From positions 620,001-684,000 of the forward strand of contig NZ_JMSZ01000032.1 of assembly GCF_000691225.1 (NCBI RefSeq): 64,000 nt of DNA, given 5' to 3'. Position numbers and translations under genes: made by a program. This stretch comes from Nitrincola lacisaponensis. GTDB lineage: Bacteria; Pseudomonadota; Gammaproteobacteria; Pseudomonadales; Balneatricaceae. The notes beneath the pieces are model-generated. The model did not search any database and had not been told where the DNA came from. It saw only the letters and a program-made list of their open reading frames with translations. Shown piece by piece: positions 37,831 to 47,620 of this stretch; the first letter of the stretch is position 1, and the number at the start of each line of letters is the position of its first letter.

Positions 37831-38469
37831 TTATTTCAAAAATTCGGCCCGAGTATGAATGTTGCTTTTAAATACGCCACCGAGCGCTGTTGTCGAGGTG
37901 CGCGAATTAACATCCATAACACCCCGGGATTTAACACAATAGTGAGTCGCTTCAATCGAAACCGCAACATTTTCTGTTTCCAGCAGCGTTTGCAATGCAA
38001 TCAATACCTGCTGGGTCAGGCGCTCCTGAACCTGAGGTCTTTGTGCAAAAAACCTTACCAACCGATTGATTTTAGACAGGCCTATGATTTTCTGGCCCGG
38101 TATATAGGCCACCTTGGCCGAGCCATCAATGGTAATGAAGTGATGTTCACAGGTGCTGGTGAGATCGATATCCGATACCTTGACCATTTCATCAACCTGC
38201 ATTTTATTCTCGATTAGAGACATGGCAGGAAAGTTGGCGTAATCAAGACCGGAAAAAATCTCATACACATACATTTTAGCAATACGGTGCGGTGTTTCCG
38301 CCAGGCTGTCATCTGTCAGATCCAGTCCCAGGGTTTCAACCACCTCGGTCATCGCCTGCTTGATTTTCTGGTATTTTTTATCAGCAGACAGGTGATGTTC
38401 GATCAGTGGCGTTTCCAGTCCACGCTCAATCAGCACCTGTTTTACACGCGCAGCTTCAGCTGAGATCAT
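37831..38469 (-). CDS. folE: GTP cyclohydrolase I
   Basis: 212 residues with the type I FolE fold. Zinc ligands Cys107, His110 and Cys178 (CEHH and HYC) and the active-site segment [20 protein letters not shown] are present. It makes dihydroneopterin triphosphate from GTP. ATG has AGGAG 9 nt upstream. Second gene of the pterin operon. Confidence 0.93.
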   Translation of the reverse strand: MISAEAARVKQVLIERGLETPLIEHHLSADKKYQKIKQAMTEVVETLGLDLTDDSLAETPHRIAKMYVYEIFSGLDYANFPAMSLIENKMQVDEMVKVSDIDLTSTCEHHFITIDGSAKVAYIPGQKIIGLSKINRLVRFFAQRPQVQERLTQQVLIALQTLLETENVAVSIEATHYCVKSRGVMDVNSRTSTTALGGVFKSNIHTRAEFLK

Positions 38470-38496
38470 TTTCGCTATACTCCTGTGCGCTCAAAA

Positions 38497-38862
38497 TCAG
38501 CGTTTATCATAGTGAAGCGTCAGGGACACAGAGTCGGCAAACCTGAGAGCATGTGGCTTGTCGATTCTGACCTGGGCATGGGTGACCACATCGGCCTGAG
38601 TGCAGATATTCAGCACATCAGATACCAGTTTTTCCAGCAGCAAAAACTGCCCATCTTCAACATGAGCAATAATCTGCTTGGTTATTGCCTTGTAATCCAA
38701 TGCTGCATCCACCTGATCAGACAGGCAACCCCGGTTAATGGGATAGTGAATTTCAGCATTGATCACCACATCCTGCTTTTTCTCACGCTCTTCGGGATTA
38801 AAGCCAATATAGGTGCGCAATCGCAGATTGGTGATTTTAATAATGGCATTGCTCAATGGCAT
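38497..38862 (-). CDS. folX: Dihydroneopterin triphosphate 2'-epimerase
   Basis: 121 residues of the FolB/FolX fold. NAIIKITNLRLRTYIGFNPEE and FADSVSLTL match FolX closely. It epimerises dihydroneopterin triphosphate toward monapterin. ATG at 38862 is set by GGAG 8 nt upstream; the longer start at 38925 is unsupported. First of folX-folE-folM, which makes tetrahydromonapterin, cofactor for phenylalanine hydroxylase in some Pseudomonas-like bacteria. Confidence 0.9.
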   Translation of the reverse strand: MPLSNAIIKITNLRLRTYIGFNPEEREKKQDVVINAEIHYPINRGCLSDQVDAALDYKAITKQIIAHVEDGQFLLLEKLVSDVLNICTQADVVTHAQVRIDKPHALRFADSVSLTLHYDKR

Positions 38863-39105
38863 GTTCTGTCTCCGGCCTGTGATATCGCTGTGTACGCACG
38901 AGGATATAAAAACGGAGCATAGCAAGAGTTAAATATTTAATAAAATTGTTATAAATCAGCATGACGATTAAGGTTTTTAATCGATGAACATATTTTTATG
39001 CATTGCCCTCTGGCGATTACCCTGATTTCTGTTAATCTGTTTTGCGGTCGCACACTGTGACCAGCGTCGCTCGGACGGTTCCGGGCGCTTACGTGAGAAT
39101 ACATC

Positions 39106-40311
39106 ATGACGGATAAAACACCGCTTCGTTTCGAGCGCATCGAACGCCTGCCTCCATACGTATTCAATATTACGGCTGAACTGAAAATGGCTGCCCGCCG
39201 CCGTGGCGAGGACATCATCGATCTCAGCATGGGTAACCCCGATGGAGCTACCCCACCCCACATCGTGGAAAAACTCTGTACCGTTGCCCAGCGTCCGGAT
39301 ACGCACGGATATTCCACATCCCGCGGCATCCCCCGTTTACGTCGGGCAATCAGCCACTGGTACCGGGATCGCTTCGATGTCGAAATTGATCCGGAAACAG
39401 AAGCGATTGTCACCATTGGCTCTAAAGAGGGACTGGCGCATTTAATGCTGGCGACACTGGATCGCGGCGATGGCGTACTGGTTCCCAACCCCAGCTACCC
39501 TATTCATATATACGGCGCCGTGATTGCCGGTGCGCAGGTGCGTTCAGTGCCACTGATTCCGGGTGTGGACTTCTTTGCTGAACTGGAGCGCGCCATTAAG
39601 GAAAGCATTCCCAAACCGAAAATGATGATTCTAGGGTTTCCATCCAACCCTACCGCACAGTGTGTCGAAATCGACTTCTTTGAGCGTGTTATCGGACTGG
39701 CCAAGGAGCATGGCGTCCTGGTCGTTCATGACCTGGCATACGCCGACATCGTATTTGATGGCTGGAAAGCACCGTCTATCATGCAGGTCCCCGGCGCCAA
39801 AGAGGTCGCTGTTGAATTTTTTACCCTCTCAAAAAGCTACAACATGGCCGGTTGGCGCATCGGTTTTATGGTCGGAAATCCTGAACTGGTCAATGCCCTG
39901 TCGCGCATCAAGAGCTATCATGATTATGGAACTTTTACTCCGCTGCAGGTCGCCGCGATTGCTGCACTGGAAGGTGATCAGGAATGCGTGCACGAAATAG
40001 CTGAAAGTTACCAGAAGCGACGGGATGTACTGGTCAAAGGGCTACATGAAATCGGCTGGATGGTTGAAAAGCCAAAGGCCTCCATGTATGTCTGGGCCAA
40101 GATTCCTGAGGCTTATGCGCATCTGGGCTCACTTGAGTTTGCCAAAAAAATGCTTGCAGACGCCAAGGTGTCGGTATCGCCCGGCATAGGCTTTGGTGAT
40201 TATGGTGATGACCATGTACGTTTTGCTCTGATTGAGAATCAGGACCGTATACGTCAGGCACTGCGGGGAATTAAATCAATGTTCCGTGCAGACGGGTTAC
40301 TGTTGAAGTAA
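39106..40311 (+). CDS. alaC: Alanine transaminase AlaC
   Basis: 401 residues, class I aminotransferase. The PLP lysine is Lys243 in [21 protein letters not shown] and GFPSNPTAQ are signature blocks of AlaC. It makes alanine from pyruvate and glutamate. It stands alone on the plus strand. A strong hairpin lies past the stop. Confidence 0.9.
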   Translation: MTDKTPLRFERIERLPPYVFNITAELKMAARRRGEDIIDLSMGNPDGATPPHIVEKLCTVAQRPDTHGYSTSRGIPRLRRAISHWYRDRFDVEIDPETEAIVTIGSKEGLAHLMLATLDRGDGVLVPNPSYPIHIYGAVIAGAQVRSVPLIPGVDFFAELERAIKESIPKPKMMILGFPSNPTAQCVEIDFFERVIGLAKEHGVLVVHDLAYADIVFDGWKAPSIMQVPGAKEVAVEFFTLSKSYNMAGWRIGFMVGNPELVNALSRIKSYHDYGTFTPLQVAAIAALEGDQECVHEIAESYQKRRDVLVKGLHEIGWMVEKPKASMYVWAKIPEAYAHLGSLEFAKKMLADAKVSVSPGIGFGDYGDDHVRFALIENQDRIRQALRGIKSMFRADGLLLK

Positions 40312-40319
40312 CAACTCAG

Positions 40320-40344
40320 GTCAGGCATCCTGCGGGTGCCTGAC
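40320..40344 (+). terminator. Hairpin after alaC
   Basis: GTCAGGCA and TGCCTGAC, an 8-bp perfect stem with a 9-nt loop, 8 nt past the stop. No T-run follows, so it may terminate weakly or control readthrough into osmF. Confidence 0.5.
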
Positions 40345-40371
40345 AGAGTGACTCAAAAGCAGGATTTGGTT

Positions 40372-41286
40372 ATGTATGCATCCGGACTTTTTCGCACCCT
40401 TCTCCTAACCAGCGCAGTGGCGCTATCAACCTCCGCATTGGCACAGCAGACTGTTGTCGTTTCCTCCAAAATTGATACAGAAGGCTCAGTGTTGGGTCAC
40501 TTGATTTACCAGGTTCTCGATGATGCCGGGATTCCCGTCACTAATCGGATTCAACTGGGTGGTACCAGCATTGTACGTAATGCACTAATCAGCGGGGAAA
40601 TAGACATCTATCCGGAATATACCGGTAATGGCGCATTTTTCTTCGATCGTGCAGACAGCCCGGTATGGAAAGATGCGCAAGCGGCATATGAACTGGTTAA
40701 AGAGCTGGATTATGAGCAAAACAAGCTGGTATGGCTGCAGCCAGCAGATGCAAACAATACCTGGGCCATGAGCGTCCGGGGGGATCTGTCACGAAATGAA
40801 AGCCTGAACACTCTGGATGATCTGGCTGACTACCTGAATAACGGCGGTGCGTTCAAATTTGCTGCCAGTGCTGAGTTTGTAGACTCTCCCAGTGCCCTTC
40901 CTGCATTTCAGGATGCTTACGGCTTTACTCTGGAATCTGAACAGTTGCTGATTCTTTCCGGCGGTAACACGGCTGCAACACTGCGCGCTGCAGCTCTGCA
41001 AACCAGCGGTGTCAATGCTGCCATGACCTACGGTACCGACGGGGGCTTACAGGCACTGGACTTGATTGTACTAGAGGATACCCGCGGAGTTCAGCCAGTT
41101 TACCAACCAGCACCGGTTATCCGTGAAAGCACTCTGGAGGCCTATCCCCAGATTGATGAGCTACTGAAGCCCGTGTTTGCTGCCCTGAACCTGCAGACCT
41201 TGCAGAGACTCAATGGCGATGTGGCTGTGAATGGTGAAGATCCAGCGCAAGTAGCCCGGCGCTTTTTAGACTCACTCAGTCCCTGA
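40372..41286 (+). CDS. osmF: Glycine betaine/choline-type ABC solute-binding protein OsmF
   Basis: 304 residues: signal peptide (cut after ALA, about residue 25) and a substrate-binding domain with GTSIVRNALISGEIDIYPEYTGNG, which is diagnostic of OsmF/YehZ. ATG at 40372 has AGGA upstream; the longer start is unsupported. First gene of osmF-yehY-yehX-yehW. Confidence 0.88.
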   Translation: MYASGLFRTLLLTSAVALSTSALAQQTVVVSSKIDTEGSVLGHLIYQVLDDAGIPVTNRIQLGGTSIVRNALISGEIDIYPEYTGNGAFFFDRADSPVWKDAQAAYELVKELDYEQNKLVWLQPADANNTWAMSVRGDLSRNESLNTLDDLADYLNNGGAFKFAASAEFVDSPSALPAFQDAYGFTLESEQLLILSGGNTAATLRAAALQTSGVNAAMTYGTDGGLQALDLIVLEDTRGVQPVYQPAPVIRESTLEAYPQIDELLKPVFAALNLQTLQRLNGDVAVNGEDPAQVARRFLDSLSP

Positions 41287-41304
41287 GAAACGTTGTAAGC
41301 GGCC

Positions 41305-42468
41305 ATGAACATCCTACCAACTGACAGGGTGATGCCAGTATTGAGCTGCGCATCACTCCTGTCGTTCTGGTCTCTCGACTTTCTGTCCTTTCAACCTAAT
41401 CGCATCGTTCCAGGTACCGGTTTCAGTGCGGATGCAGCCCTCGGCTGGCCCTGGGCGTTCTGTATGACAGCCTTGCTGCTGTTTATCATCGCTGCGTCAT
41501 TTACCCGGTTGCGATACAGGCATGCCGTACAACTTGTATGTCTCATTTTGCTGCTGCTTCAGTTACCACTGGGCCTGGCTGGATTTAGCAGCGTACAAGT
41601 GCCGGATACTCTGCCCCATGCCCGCACAGGGATTGCCTCAGGCTTTTGGCTGCTATTGTTTTTTGCAGCACTCATGCTGATTGAGCTGCAACAGAAAATG
41701 CACCTCAGTCGCTTAAAAATCCTGATATTGCTCATGCTGCCCCTGATCTGCCTGTTTTGGGTCTATCACACAGGGCAGATTGAATCCCTTGCGCTGGTAC
41801 GCGAATACACCGCCCGCTCGTCGCAGTTTCAGGATGCCCTGCGAGTCCATTTATTACTGGTTTGTGGGGCCGTTGGTATCAGTTTGCTATCAGGTTTTCT
41901 GCTGGTATCCCTGATGCGCCAATGGCCTTTTATACAGAAGTTCATATTCGGGCTGCTGAACTTTGTTCAGACAATTCCCAGCCTGGCGCTATTCGGTTTG
42001 CTGATTGCGCCGCTGGGCTACCTGGCATCCCGCAGTGAATTTCTGCAGTCAATTAATGTCAGTGGCATAGGCTGGGCACCTGCTTTAATCGCCTTGGTCG
42101 CTTACAGTCTTCTTCCAATATCTCGCAATATTTTCATAGCATTAGAAGAGGTACCTTATGCAGTGCTTGAATCGGCCAGAGGTATGGGAATGAGCCGGGT
42201 ACAGGTGTTTTTACACGTGCGACTGCCCTTGGCCATGCCCGTGATCCTGGAGGGCGTACGCATCACCAGCATCCAGGCTATAGGCCTGACCGCCGTTGCG
42301 GCACTGATTGGCGCAGGAGGCTTGGGCAGTTTTATCTTTCAGGGACTGGGGCAAGCAGCGATGGATATGATTTTATTAGGTGCCCTGCCTATTCTGGTCA
42401 TGGCATTGCTGGCTGATTTGCTCTTTTCTGGCCTGGCTGGTTTATTCCGAAATGGAGCCAAACAATGA
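41305..42468 (+). CDS. yehY: Osmolyte ABC transporter permease YehY-like
   Basis: 387 residues. An N-terminal hydrophobic extension (about residues 1-180, several helices) precedes the ABC permease domain with the EAA-type ESARGMGMSRVQVFLHVRLP motif near residue 290. This long N-terminus is typical of YehY. ATGA overlap with the next gene. Confidence 0.87.
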   Translation: MNILPTDRVMPVLSCASLLSFWSLDFLSFQPNRIVPGTGFSADAALGWPWAFCMTALLLFIIAASFTRLRYRHAVQLVCLILLLLQLPLGLAGFSSVQVPDTLPHARTGIASGFWLLLFFAALMLIELQQKMHLSRLKILILLMLPLICLFWVYHTGQIESLALVREYTARSSQFQDALRVHLLLVCGAVGISLLSGFLLVSLMRQWPFIQKFIFGLLNFVQTIPSLALFGLLIAPLGYLASRSEFLQSINVSGIGWAPALIALVAYSLLPISRNIFIALEEVPYAVLESARGMGMSRVQVFLHVRLPLAMPVILEGVRITSIQAIGLTAVAALIGAGGLGSFIFQGLGQAAMDMILLGALPILVMALLADLLFSGLAGLFRNGAKQ

Positions 42469-43412
42469 TTGAGCTGCAACAGGTCACCAAGCGCTTTGGT
42501 AATACGCTGGCCGCGGATGCAATCGATCTGCGCATTAACCAGGGAGAGTTTTGTGTATTGGTCGGTACATCGGGTTGTGGCAAATCCACTACTTTACGTA
42601 TGATCAATCGTTTAATCCCTCACTCATCCGGCCTGCTGACAATCGAAGGTCAAGAGATCAGCCAACTGGATGAACAGCAACTGCGCCGACGTATTGGTTA
42701 TGCCATTCAGAGCACAGGGCTTTTTCCTCACTGGCCCGTTGCCCGTAACATCTCTTTGGTGCCACGATTACTTGGTTGGTCAGAGGCACGTGTGACTGAG
42801 CGGGTTGAGGAGCTGCTTGAGCTACTCAACTTGCCCTACGCTGAGTTTGCACATAAATACCCTTCCGAGTTATCCGGCGGACAAGCACAGCGTGTCGGTG
42901 TAGCTCGTGCACTGGCGGGAGACCCGGACATTCTGTTGATGGATGAGCCCTTCGGTGCCCTGGACCCTATCACCCGGGAAACGCTACAAAATGAGCTCTT
43001 GCGTATTCAACGCAAGATTCATAAAACACTGGTATTTGTCACGCATGATATGGATGAAGCCCTGAAACTGGCGAGCCAGATTGTGGTGATGGATCAGGGT
43101 AAAATCATCCAGCAGGCCAGCCCCGCTGAACTGCTGCTTAACCCTGCCAATGATTTTGTTGCTCAGTTGCTCGGAGGTGAAGACCGCGGCCTTAAACAAG
43201 CCGGGTTACTGCGTGTTGCCGAGCGTATGCTCCCTCTGCCCGGTCCAAACAGTCTTGATCAGGCTCCAGCGATTCAGCTACACGACAGCCTGCGTCAGGC
43301 GCTATCCATTATGCTTTGGCATCAATGCCAGCAATTACGTGTTTATGAAGGCGACTCATTGGTGGGTTACTTGCCGCTGGATCGTATTATCCGGGCCGAC
43401 AGCCATGTCTAA
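42465..43412 (+). CDS. yehX: Osmolyte ABC transporter ATP-binding protein YehX-like
   Basis: 315 residues. Walker A GTSGCGKST, signature LSGGQAQRVGVARALA, Walker B ILLMDEPFGALDP, and the H-loop VFVTHDMDEA are present. The C-terminal extension resembles the ProV/OpuCA regulatory part but is short. Coupled to yehY (ATGA) and overlapping yehW by 8 nt. Confidence 0.9.
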   Translation: MIELQQVTKRFGNTLAADAIDLRINQGEFCVLVGTSGCGKSTTLRMINRLIPHSSGLLTIEGQEISQLDEQQLRRRIGYAIQSTGLFPHWPVARNISLVPRLLGWSEARVTERVEELLELLNLPYAEFAHKYPSELSGGQAQRVGVARALAGDPDILLMDEPFGALDPITRETLQNELLRIQRKIHKTLVFVTHDMDEALKLASQIVVMDQGKIIQQASPAELLLNPANDFVAQLLGGEDRGLKQAGLLRVAERMLPLPGPNSLDQAPAIQLHDSLRQALSIMLWHQCQQLRVYEGDSLVGYLPLDRIIRADSHV

Positions 43413-44160
43413 CCGAAAGCGCCTGCTATTTTGGGGACTACCTCTGTTCTGGGGGATGTGTCTGTTTCTGGCTACCCTGGGACTACCCTGGCTGGAGGAA
43501 TTGTTCAGACAGATTGCACCCGGTCATCGACAGGTGATTTACAGCCGTGACAGCTTTGCCTTGTTATTGGGAAATCATCTATTACTGGTTGGTCTCGCGG
43601 CGTTGATCTCTATCAGCTTGGGTCTCGCAAGTGCTGTATTTGTAACCCGTCCATATGGTCGTGACTTTCTCCCCTTGGTCACCCAGGTAGCTTCGATGGG
43701 ACAGACCTTTCCACCGGTTGCTGTGCTGGCTTTAGCAGTTCCCCTGCTCGGCTTTGGCGCCTTGCCCACCATTATGGCGCTGTCACTCTATGGCCTGTTG
43801 CCAATTGTACGCAACACCCTTGTCGGTATACACAGCATTGACCCCGCTCTGCTCGAGTCCGCGCGCGGCATGGGAATGTCCCCTTTGCAAGTGCTGTGGC
43901 AGGTAGAAATGCCTCTCGCCGCCAATATCATTATTGGCGGCATCAGAACCTCCGTTACCATCAATATAGCCACCGCAGCCATAGGCTCCACTATAGGCGC
44001 AACAACACTCGGGGATCCGGTGATTTCAGGGCTGGTGAATGGCAATACAGCCTATGTGCTTCAGGGGGCTATATTGATAGGCCTTCTGGCTGTTACTGCC
44101 GATAGCTGCCTGGACCGACTGCAGCAATGGGTAAGCCCTCGCATGGACAGCCGAACATAA
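43405..44160 (+). CDS. yehW: Osmolyte ABC transporter permease YehW-like
   Basis: 251 residues, about six transmembrane helices, with ESARGMGMSPLQVLWQVEMP as the EAA loop. ATG at 43405 overlaps the yehX stop by 8 nt; a longer in-frame ORF from 43150 is a shadow of yehX. Fourth gene of the set, giving a complete importer (binding protein, two permeases, one ATPase). Confidence 0.88.
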   Translation: MSNRKRLLFWGLPLFWGMCLFLATLGLPWLEELFRQIAPGHRQVIYSRDSFALLLGNHLLLVGLAALISISLGLASAVFVTRPYGRDFLPLVTQVASMGQTFPPVAVLALAVPLLGFGALPTIMALSLYGLLPIVRNTLVGIHSIDPALLESARGMGMSPLQVLWQVEMPLAANIIIGGIRTSVTINIATAAIGSTIGATTLGDPVISGLVNGNTAYVLQGAILIGLLAVTADSCLDRLQQWVSPRMDSRT

Positions 44161-44231
44161 CGAAAGATATTTCTCGAATGCACCACCCGGCTCGGTTAAA
44201 ATCAGCCAACATTTATCCTTGAGAACCCTAT

Positions 44232-44798
44232 ATGCCAAAAGCCTCAGAAATTAAACGCGGCCATGTTGTTGAAATTAATGGCTCGCTTTATATTGCCAAC
44301 CAAGTAGATGTAAAAAGCCCTTCTGCCCGAGGTGCTGCAACCCTGTACAAAATCCGCTTCAACCAGGTTCCTGGTGGTCGCAAGCACGAAGAAACTTACG
44401 TCGGTGACGACATTCTGAAAGATGTGCAGCTGGAACGCCGTAAAGTCTCCTACCTGTACAAGGAAGATGACCTCTACACCTTTATGGATCAAGAGGATTA
44501 CAGTCAGTACAGCATCAATGGGGACGCTATTGAGGCTCAACTGCCGTATCTGATGGATGGTATGGAAGGTATTGTAGCCCTGCTGGTTGACGGCAACCTG
44601 ATTACCGTTGAACTGCCTGGCACGGTGGTTATGGAGATACTGGAAACCGTCCCGGGAATGAAGGCTGCAAGCGCAACCGGACGTACCAAGCCGGCCCGTT
44701 TTGCGACCGGACTTGAGCTACAGGTACCGGAGTATCTGGAATCGGGCGAAAAAGTCAAAATCAACACCGAGACCGGCAAATTCCTGTCACGCGCCTGA
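44232..44798 (+). CDS. efpL: Elongation factor P-like protein EfpL
   Basis: 188 residues with three domains of the EF-P fold. The tip of the first-domain loop reads SPSARGAATLYK with Arg33, the residue that replaces the modified lysine of EF-P. That, with the N-terminal PKASEIKRG start, marks EfpL (YeiP). It rescues ribosomes on difficult motifs. Confidence 0.9.
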   Translation: MPKASEIKRGHVVEINGSLYIANQVDVKSPSARGAATLYKIRFNQVPGGRKHEETYVGDDILKDVQLERRKVSYLYKEDDLYTFMDQEDYSQYSINGDAIEAQLPYLMDGMEGIVALLVDGNLITVELPGTVVMEILETVPGMKAASATGRTKPARFATGLELQVPEYLESGEKVKINTETGKFLSRA

Positions 44799-44814
44799 GC
44801 TGCCTGACAACCCT

Positions 44815-44838
44815 CTGGTCAGTCGTTTGACTGACCAG
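44815..44838. terminator. Hairpin at the efpL / SulP junction
   Basis: CTGGTCAGTC and GACTGACCAG, a 10-bp perfect stem with a GTTT loop, covering the SulP stop codon and 16 nt past efpL. No long T-run in either direction. Likely bidirectional stop or RNA-end protector. Confidence 0.5.
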
Positions 44839-46561
44839 ATTCCTCCGCTTCGGCGCGCTCATGCAGGACTTTCCAGGCGTCATAGGTACTCATGTACACC
44901 ACACCGCTCATTTCATCCAGAAAATCGGTGGTCTTCAAACGGTCCATGACCGGCCCTTTGACTTCTGCCAGATGCATTTGCACCCCGGAATCTTTCAGGC
45001 GCCGATTAATCGTACGCAAACTGTCGAGTGCCGATGCATCAATCAGATTCACTGCCTGACAACTCAACACCAGATGCCTCACCTGCGGGTAACGAATCAC
45101 CAACCCCATGACAATATCTTCAAGATAACGTGAATTGGCAAAGTACAGGCTTTCATCAATACGCAAAAGCACCAGACGCTCATCGGTTTCAACCGCATGA
45201 CGCTCAGCATTCCGAAAATGCTCACTGTTTGGCAAGCGTCCAATCACTGCATAATGAGGGCGGCTGGTACGGTATAAATACAGCAGCAGGGACAACCCCA
45301 CCCCCGCCAGGATACCCACTTCAACGCCGAGCAGCAGCGTTGCAACAATCGTGATCAGCATGGCGGCAAAATCACTTTTTGAGTACGCAAAGGTATGCTG
45401 TATCGACTTGAAGTCAATCAATGACAAAATCGAAACAATAATAATCGCACCCAGTGTCGCCACCGGCAAGTAGGTAATCAGCGGCGTCATAAACAACGCC
45501 ACAACCGCAAACCCAATAGCCGAAAAGGCGCCGGCAGCAGGTGTCGCAGCGCCTGCATCATAATTCACACTTGAACGGGCAAAGCCACCACTGACCGGCA
45601 TCCCGCTGGTAAAGGCAGCACCCAGATTAGCCGCCCCCAATCCAATCAGCTCCTGGTCAGGATCGATGCGCTGACGCCGTTTTGCTGCCAGTGTCTGACC
45701 TACAGATACAGATCCTACAAATCCCATAATACTGATCAGCAAGGCTGCAACGAACAGGTCCTGCCACAATGCTGGATGCATTGGCGGTAAGCTGAATGGC
45801 GGCAAACCAGAAGGCAGATGACCAACAACACGAACGCCCACCTGATCCAGCTGCCAGTGCCAGGTGATTAATGTAGTCATTGTCACGGCAAACACCGGAG
45901 ATGCTTTGCTCAACATATCCGCGGTATAGAGGCTAACCCCTGCTCGATTCAGGAAAGACTTTCCCCAGCGCCGGTTCGCATATAAAAATACCAGCGTCCC
46001 CACACCCAGAATAACGCTGATCAGATGAATCTCACCAAGGCTGCTGAACAAGCCATGGATCACCATGAAAAAGTTGGCGCCCTCGACCTCCAGGCCCAGT
46101 AAATGGCGCACCTGACTGGAGGCAATGATCAACCCTGACGCGGTAATGAAGCCGGAAATGACCGGGTGGCTGAGAAAATTAGCCAGAAATCCCAGCCGCA
46201 TAATCCCCATCAACAGCAGCATGACGCCCGACATAAAGGTCAATACCAGCACCAGCGTGACATACTCTTCAGTTCCCTGAATAGCCATGTTTCCGGCTGC
46301 AGCAGCCGTCATCAGTGCAATGATGGCGACAGGTCCGACCGCCAGGGTACGACTGGTGCCAAAAATCGCATAGAGGATTAATGGCGCTATACTGGCATAC
46401 ACACCGACTTCCGGTGGCAAACCCGCCAGCATGGCGTAGGCCAGTGATTGCGGAATCAGCATCAACGTCACGATGACCGCCGCCAGCAGGTCGCTGACCA
46501 GCGTTTCACGACTGTACAGTGGCAACCACTGCAGTATGGGAAAATAACGTTTGATGTTCAT
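44819..46561 (-). CDS. SulP-family anion transporter with STAS domain
   Basis: 580 residues. About 10-14 membrane segments (about 20-420) with the family motif PQSLAYAMLAGLPPEVGVYAS, then a cytoplasmic STAS domain (about 445-555; SLYFANSRYLEDI and LVLSCQAVNLIDASALDSL). It exchanges or symports sulfate, bicarbonate or related anions; the anion is not clear from sequence. ATG at 46561 gives the usual SulP start. It diverges from a Blh-type gene by about 100 bp. Confidence 0.87.
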   Translation of the reverse strand: MNIKRYFPILQWLPLYSRETLVSDLLAAVIVTLMLIPQSLAYAMLAGLPPEVGVYASIAPLILYAIFGTSRTLAVGPVAIIALMTAAAAGNMAIQGTEEYVTLVLVLTFMSGVMLLLMGIMRLGFLANFLSHPVISGFITASGLIIASSQVRHLLGLEVEGANFFMVIHGLFSSLGEIHLISVILGVGTLVFLYANRRWGKSFLNRAGVSLYTADMLSKASPVFAVTMTTLITWHWQLDQVGVRVVGHLPSGLPPFSLPPMHPALWQDLFVAALLISIMGFVGSVSVGQTLAAKRRQRIDPDQELIGLGAANLGAAFTSGMPVSGGFARSSVNYDAGAATPAAGAFSAIGFAVVALFMTPLITYLPVATLGAIIIVSILSLIDFKSIQHTFAYSKSDFAAMLITIVATLLLGVEVGILAGVGLSLLLYLYRTSRPHYAVIGRLPNSEHFRNAERHAVETDERLVLLRIDESLYFANSRYLEDIVMGLVIRYPQVRHLVLSCQAVNLIDASALDSLRTINRRLKDSGVQMHLAEVKGPVMDRLKTTDFLDEMSGVVYMSTYDAWKVLHERAEAEESGQSND

Positions 46562-46660
46562 CCAGGATGTCTTATCCGCTAATATATAAACAGGCAATTG
46601 GTTATAAGTTTATTCTAAACCGTGATAACGCGATTTTAGCAAAAATTACAGAGGAAAGTC

Positions 46661-47542
46661 ATGAGTCCGGAAGCACCTCAGTCACTGCATATCGAAGCAT
46701 TTTTTGACGAGCCCACCAATACATTCAGCTATGTAGTGGCCGACCTGGAGGCACAGGATTGCGCCATTATTGACTCTGTGCTCGATTTTGAATACGAGTC
46801 AGGACGCACTCGCACCGACTCGGCTGAACGAATACTGACATGGATCGAGGATCGGCAGCTACAGGTCAGCTGGATTCTGGAAACCCATGTGCATGCTGAC
46901 CACCTGTCTGCCGCACCCTTCCTGAAGCAACGCACCGGCGGAAAAATAGCGATAGGTGCGCAGATCATCCAGGTACAACAGATTTTTGGCAAGGTATTTA
47001 ACGCAGGCCATGAATTTGCTCGGGATGGCAGCCAATTCGACCGCCTGCTCCGTGAAGGCGACCACTTGCCCCTTGGCCGCCACAGCTGCGAAGTTTTGCA
47101 TACCCCGGGTCATACACCCGCCTGTATGAGTTATCGGTTTGGTGATGCAGTGTTTGTCGGTGACACCCTGTTCATGCCTGACTACGGCACGGCTCGCTGC
47201 GATTTTCCTGGCGGAGATGCACGCCTCTTATACCGTTCCATACAGCGCCTTCTGGCACTGCCACCGCATACACGACTGTACCTCTGTCATGACTATAAAG
47301 CACCCGGGCGGGATCATTACTGCCATGTCACGACGGTTGCCGAGCAGCGCCAACAGAATATTCATATACATGAAGGTATTGATGAAGCCAGCTTTGTTAA
47401 GATGCGTACGGCACGTGATGAGACGTTGGCCATGCCTCGTCTGATCCTGCCATCTGTTCAGATCAACATGCGTGCAGGTGCATTTCCGCCTGCCGAGGAT
47501 AACGGACAGATCTATCTGAAACTGCCATTGAATCTTTTTTGA
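46661..47542 (+). CDS. Metallo-beta-lactamase-fold hydrolase, Blh/persulfide-dioxygenase-like
   Basis: 293 residues. Metal ligands H76, H78, D80 and H81 (THVHADH), H147 in HTPGHTP, D168 and H210 are all present; the DYGTARCDFPGGDA block is typical of the Blh/ETHE1-like branch. Such enzymes often oxidise persulfides to sulfite. The neighbouring SulP gene is consistent with sulfur handling, though the product is not shown. Confidence 0.82.
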   Translation: MSPEAPQSLHIEAFFDEPTNTFSYVVADLEAQDCAIIDSVLDFEYESGRTRTDSAERILTWIEDRQLQVSWILETHVHADHLSAAPFLKQRTGGKIAIGAQIIQVQQIFGKVFNAGHEFARDGSQFDRLLREGDHLPLGRHSCEVLHTPGHTPACMSYRFGDAVFVGDTLFMPDYGTARCDFPGGDARLLYRSIQRLLALPPHTRLYLCHDYKAPGRDHYCHVTTVAEQRQQNIHIHEGIDEASFVKMRTARDETLAMPRLILPSVQINMRAGAFPPAEDNGQIYLKLPLNLF

Positions 47543-47551
47543 TCAGAGTAT

Positions 47552-47606
47552 TTGACACACCTCGGGATACTGTATATAAATACATATACTGTATAAATGA
47601 ACAGTT
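47552..47606 (+). promoter_or_regulatory. SOS-controlled promoter of the sulA-like gene
   Basis: TTGACA (47552-47557), a 17-nt spacer, TATAAA (47575-47580). A LexA box with exact CTG-N10-CAG arms lies at 47589-47604. A second, degenerate box (CTG-N10-CAT, 47570-47585) covers the -10. Two overlapping boxes over the start site fit tight LexA repression. Confidence 0.8.
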
Positions 47607-47620
47607 AATGAGGTGCTGTC

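Noticed and set aside
43150-43404. N-terminal extension of the yehW ORF.
   Set aside because: It is a frame shadow of yehX; yehW starts at 43405 in a coupled overlap.
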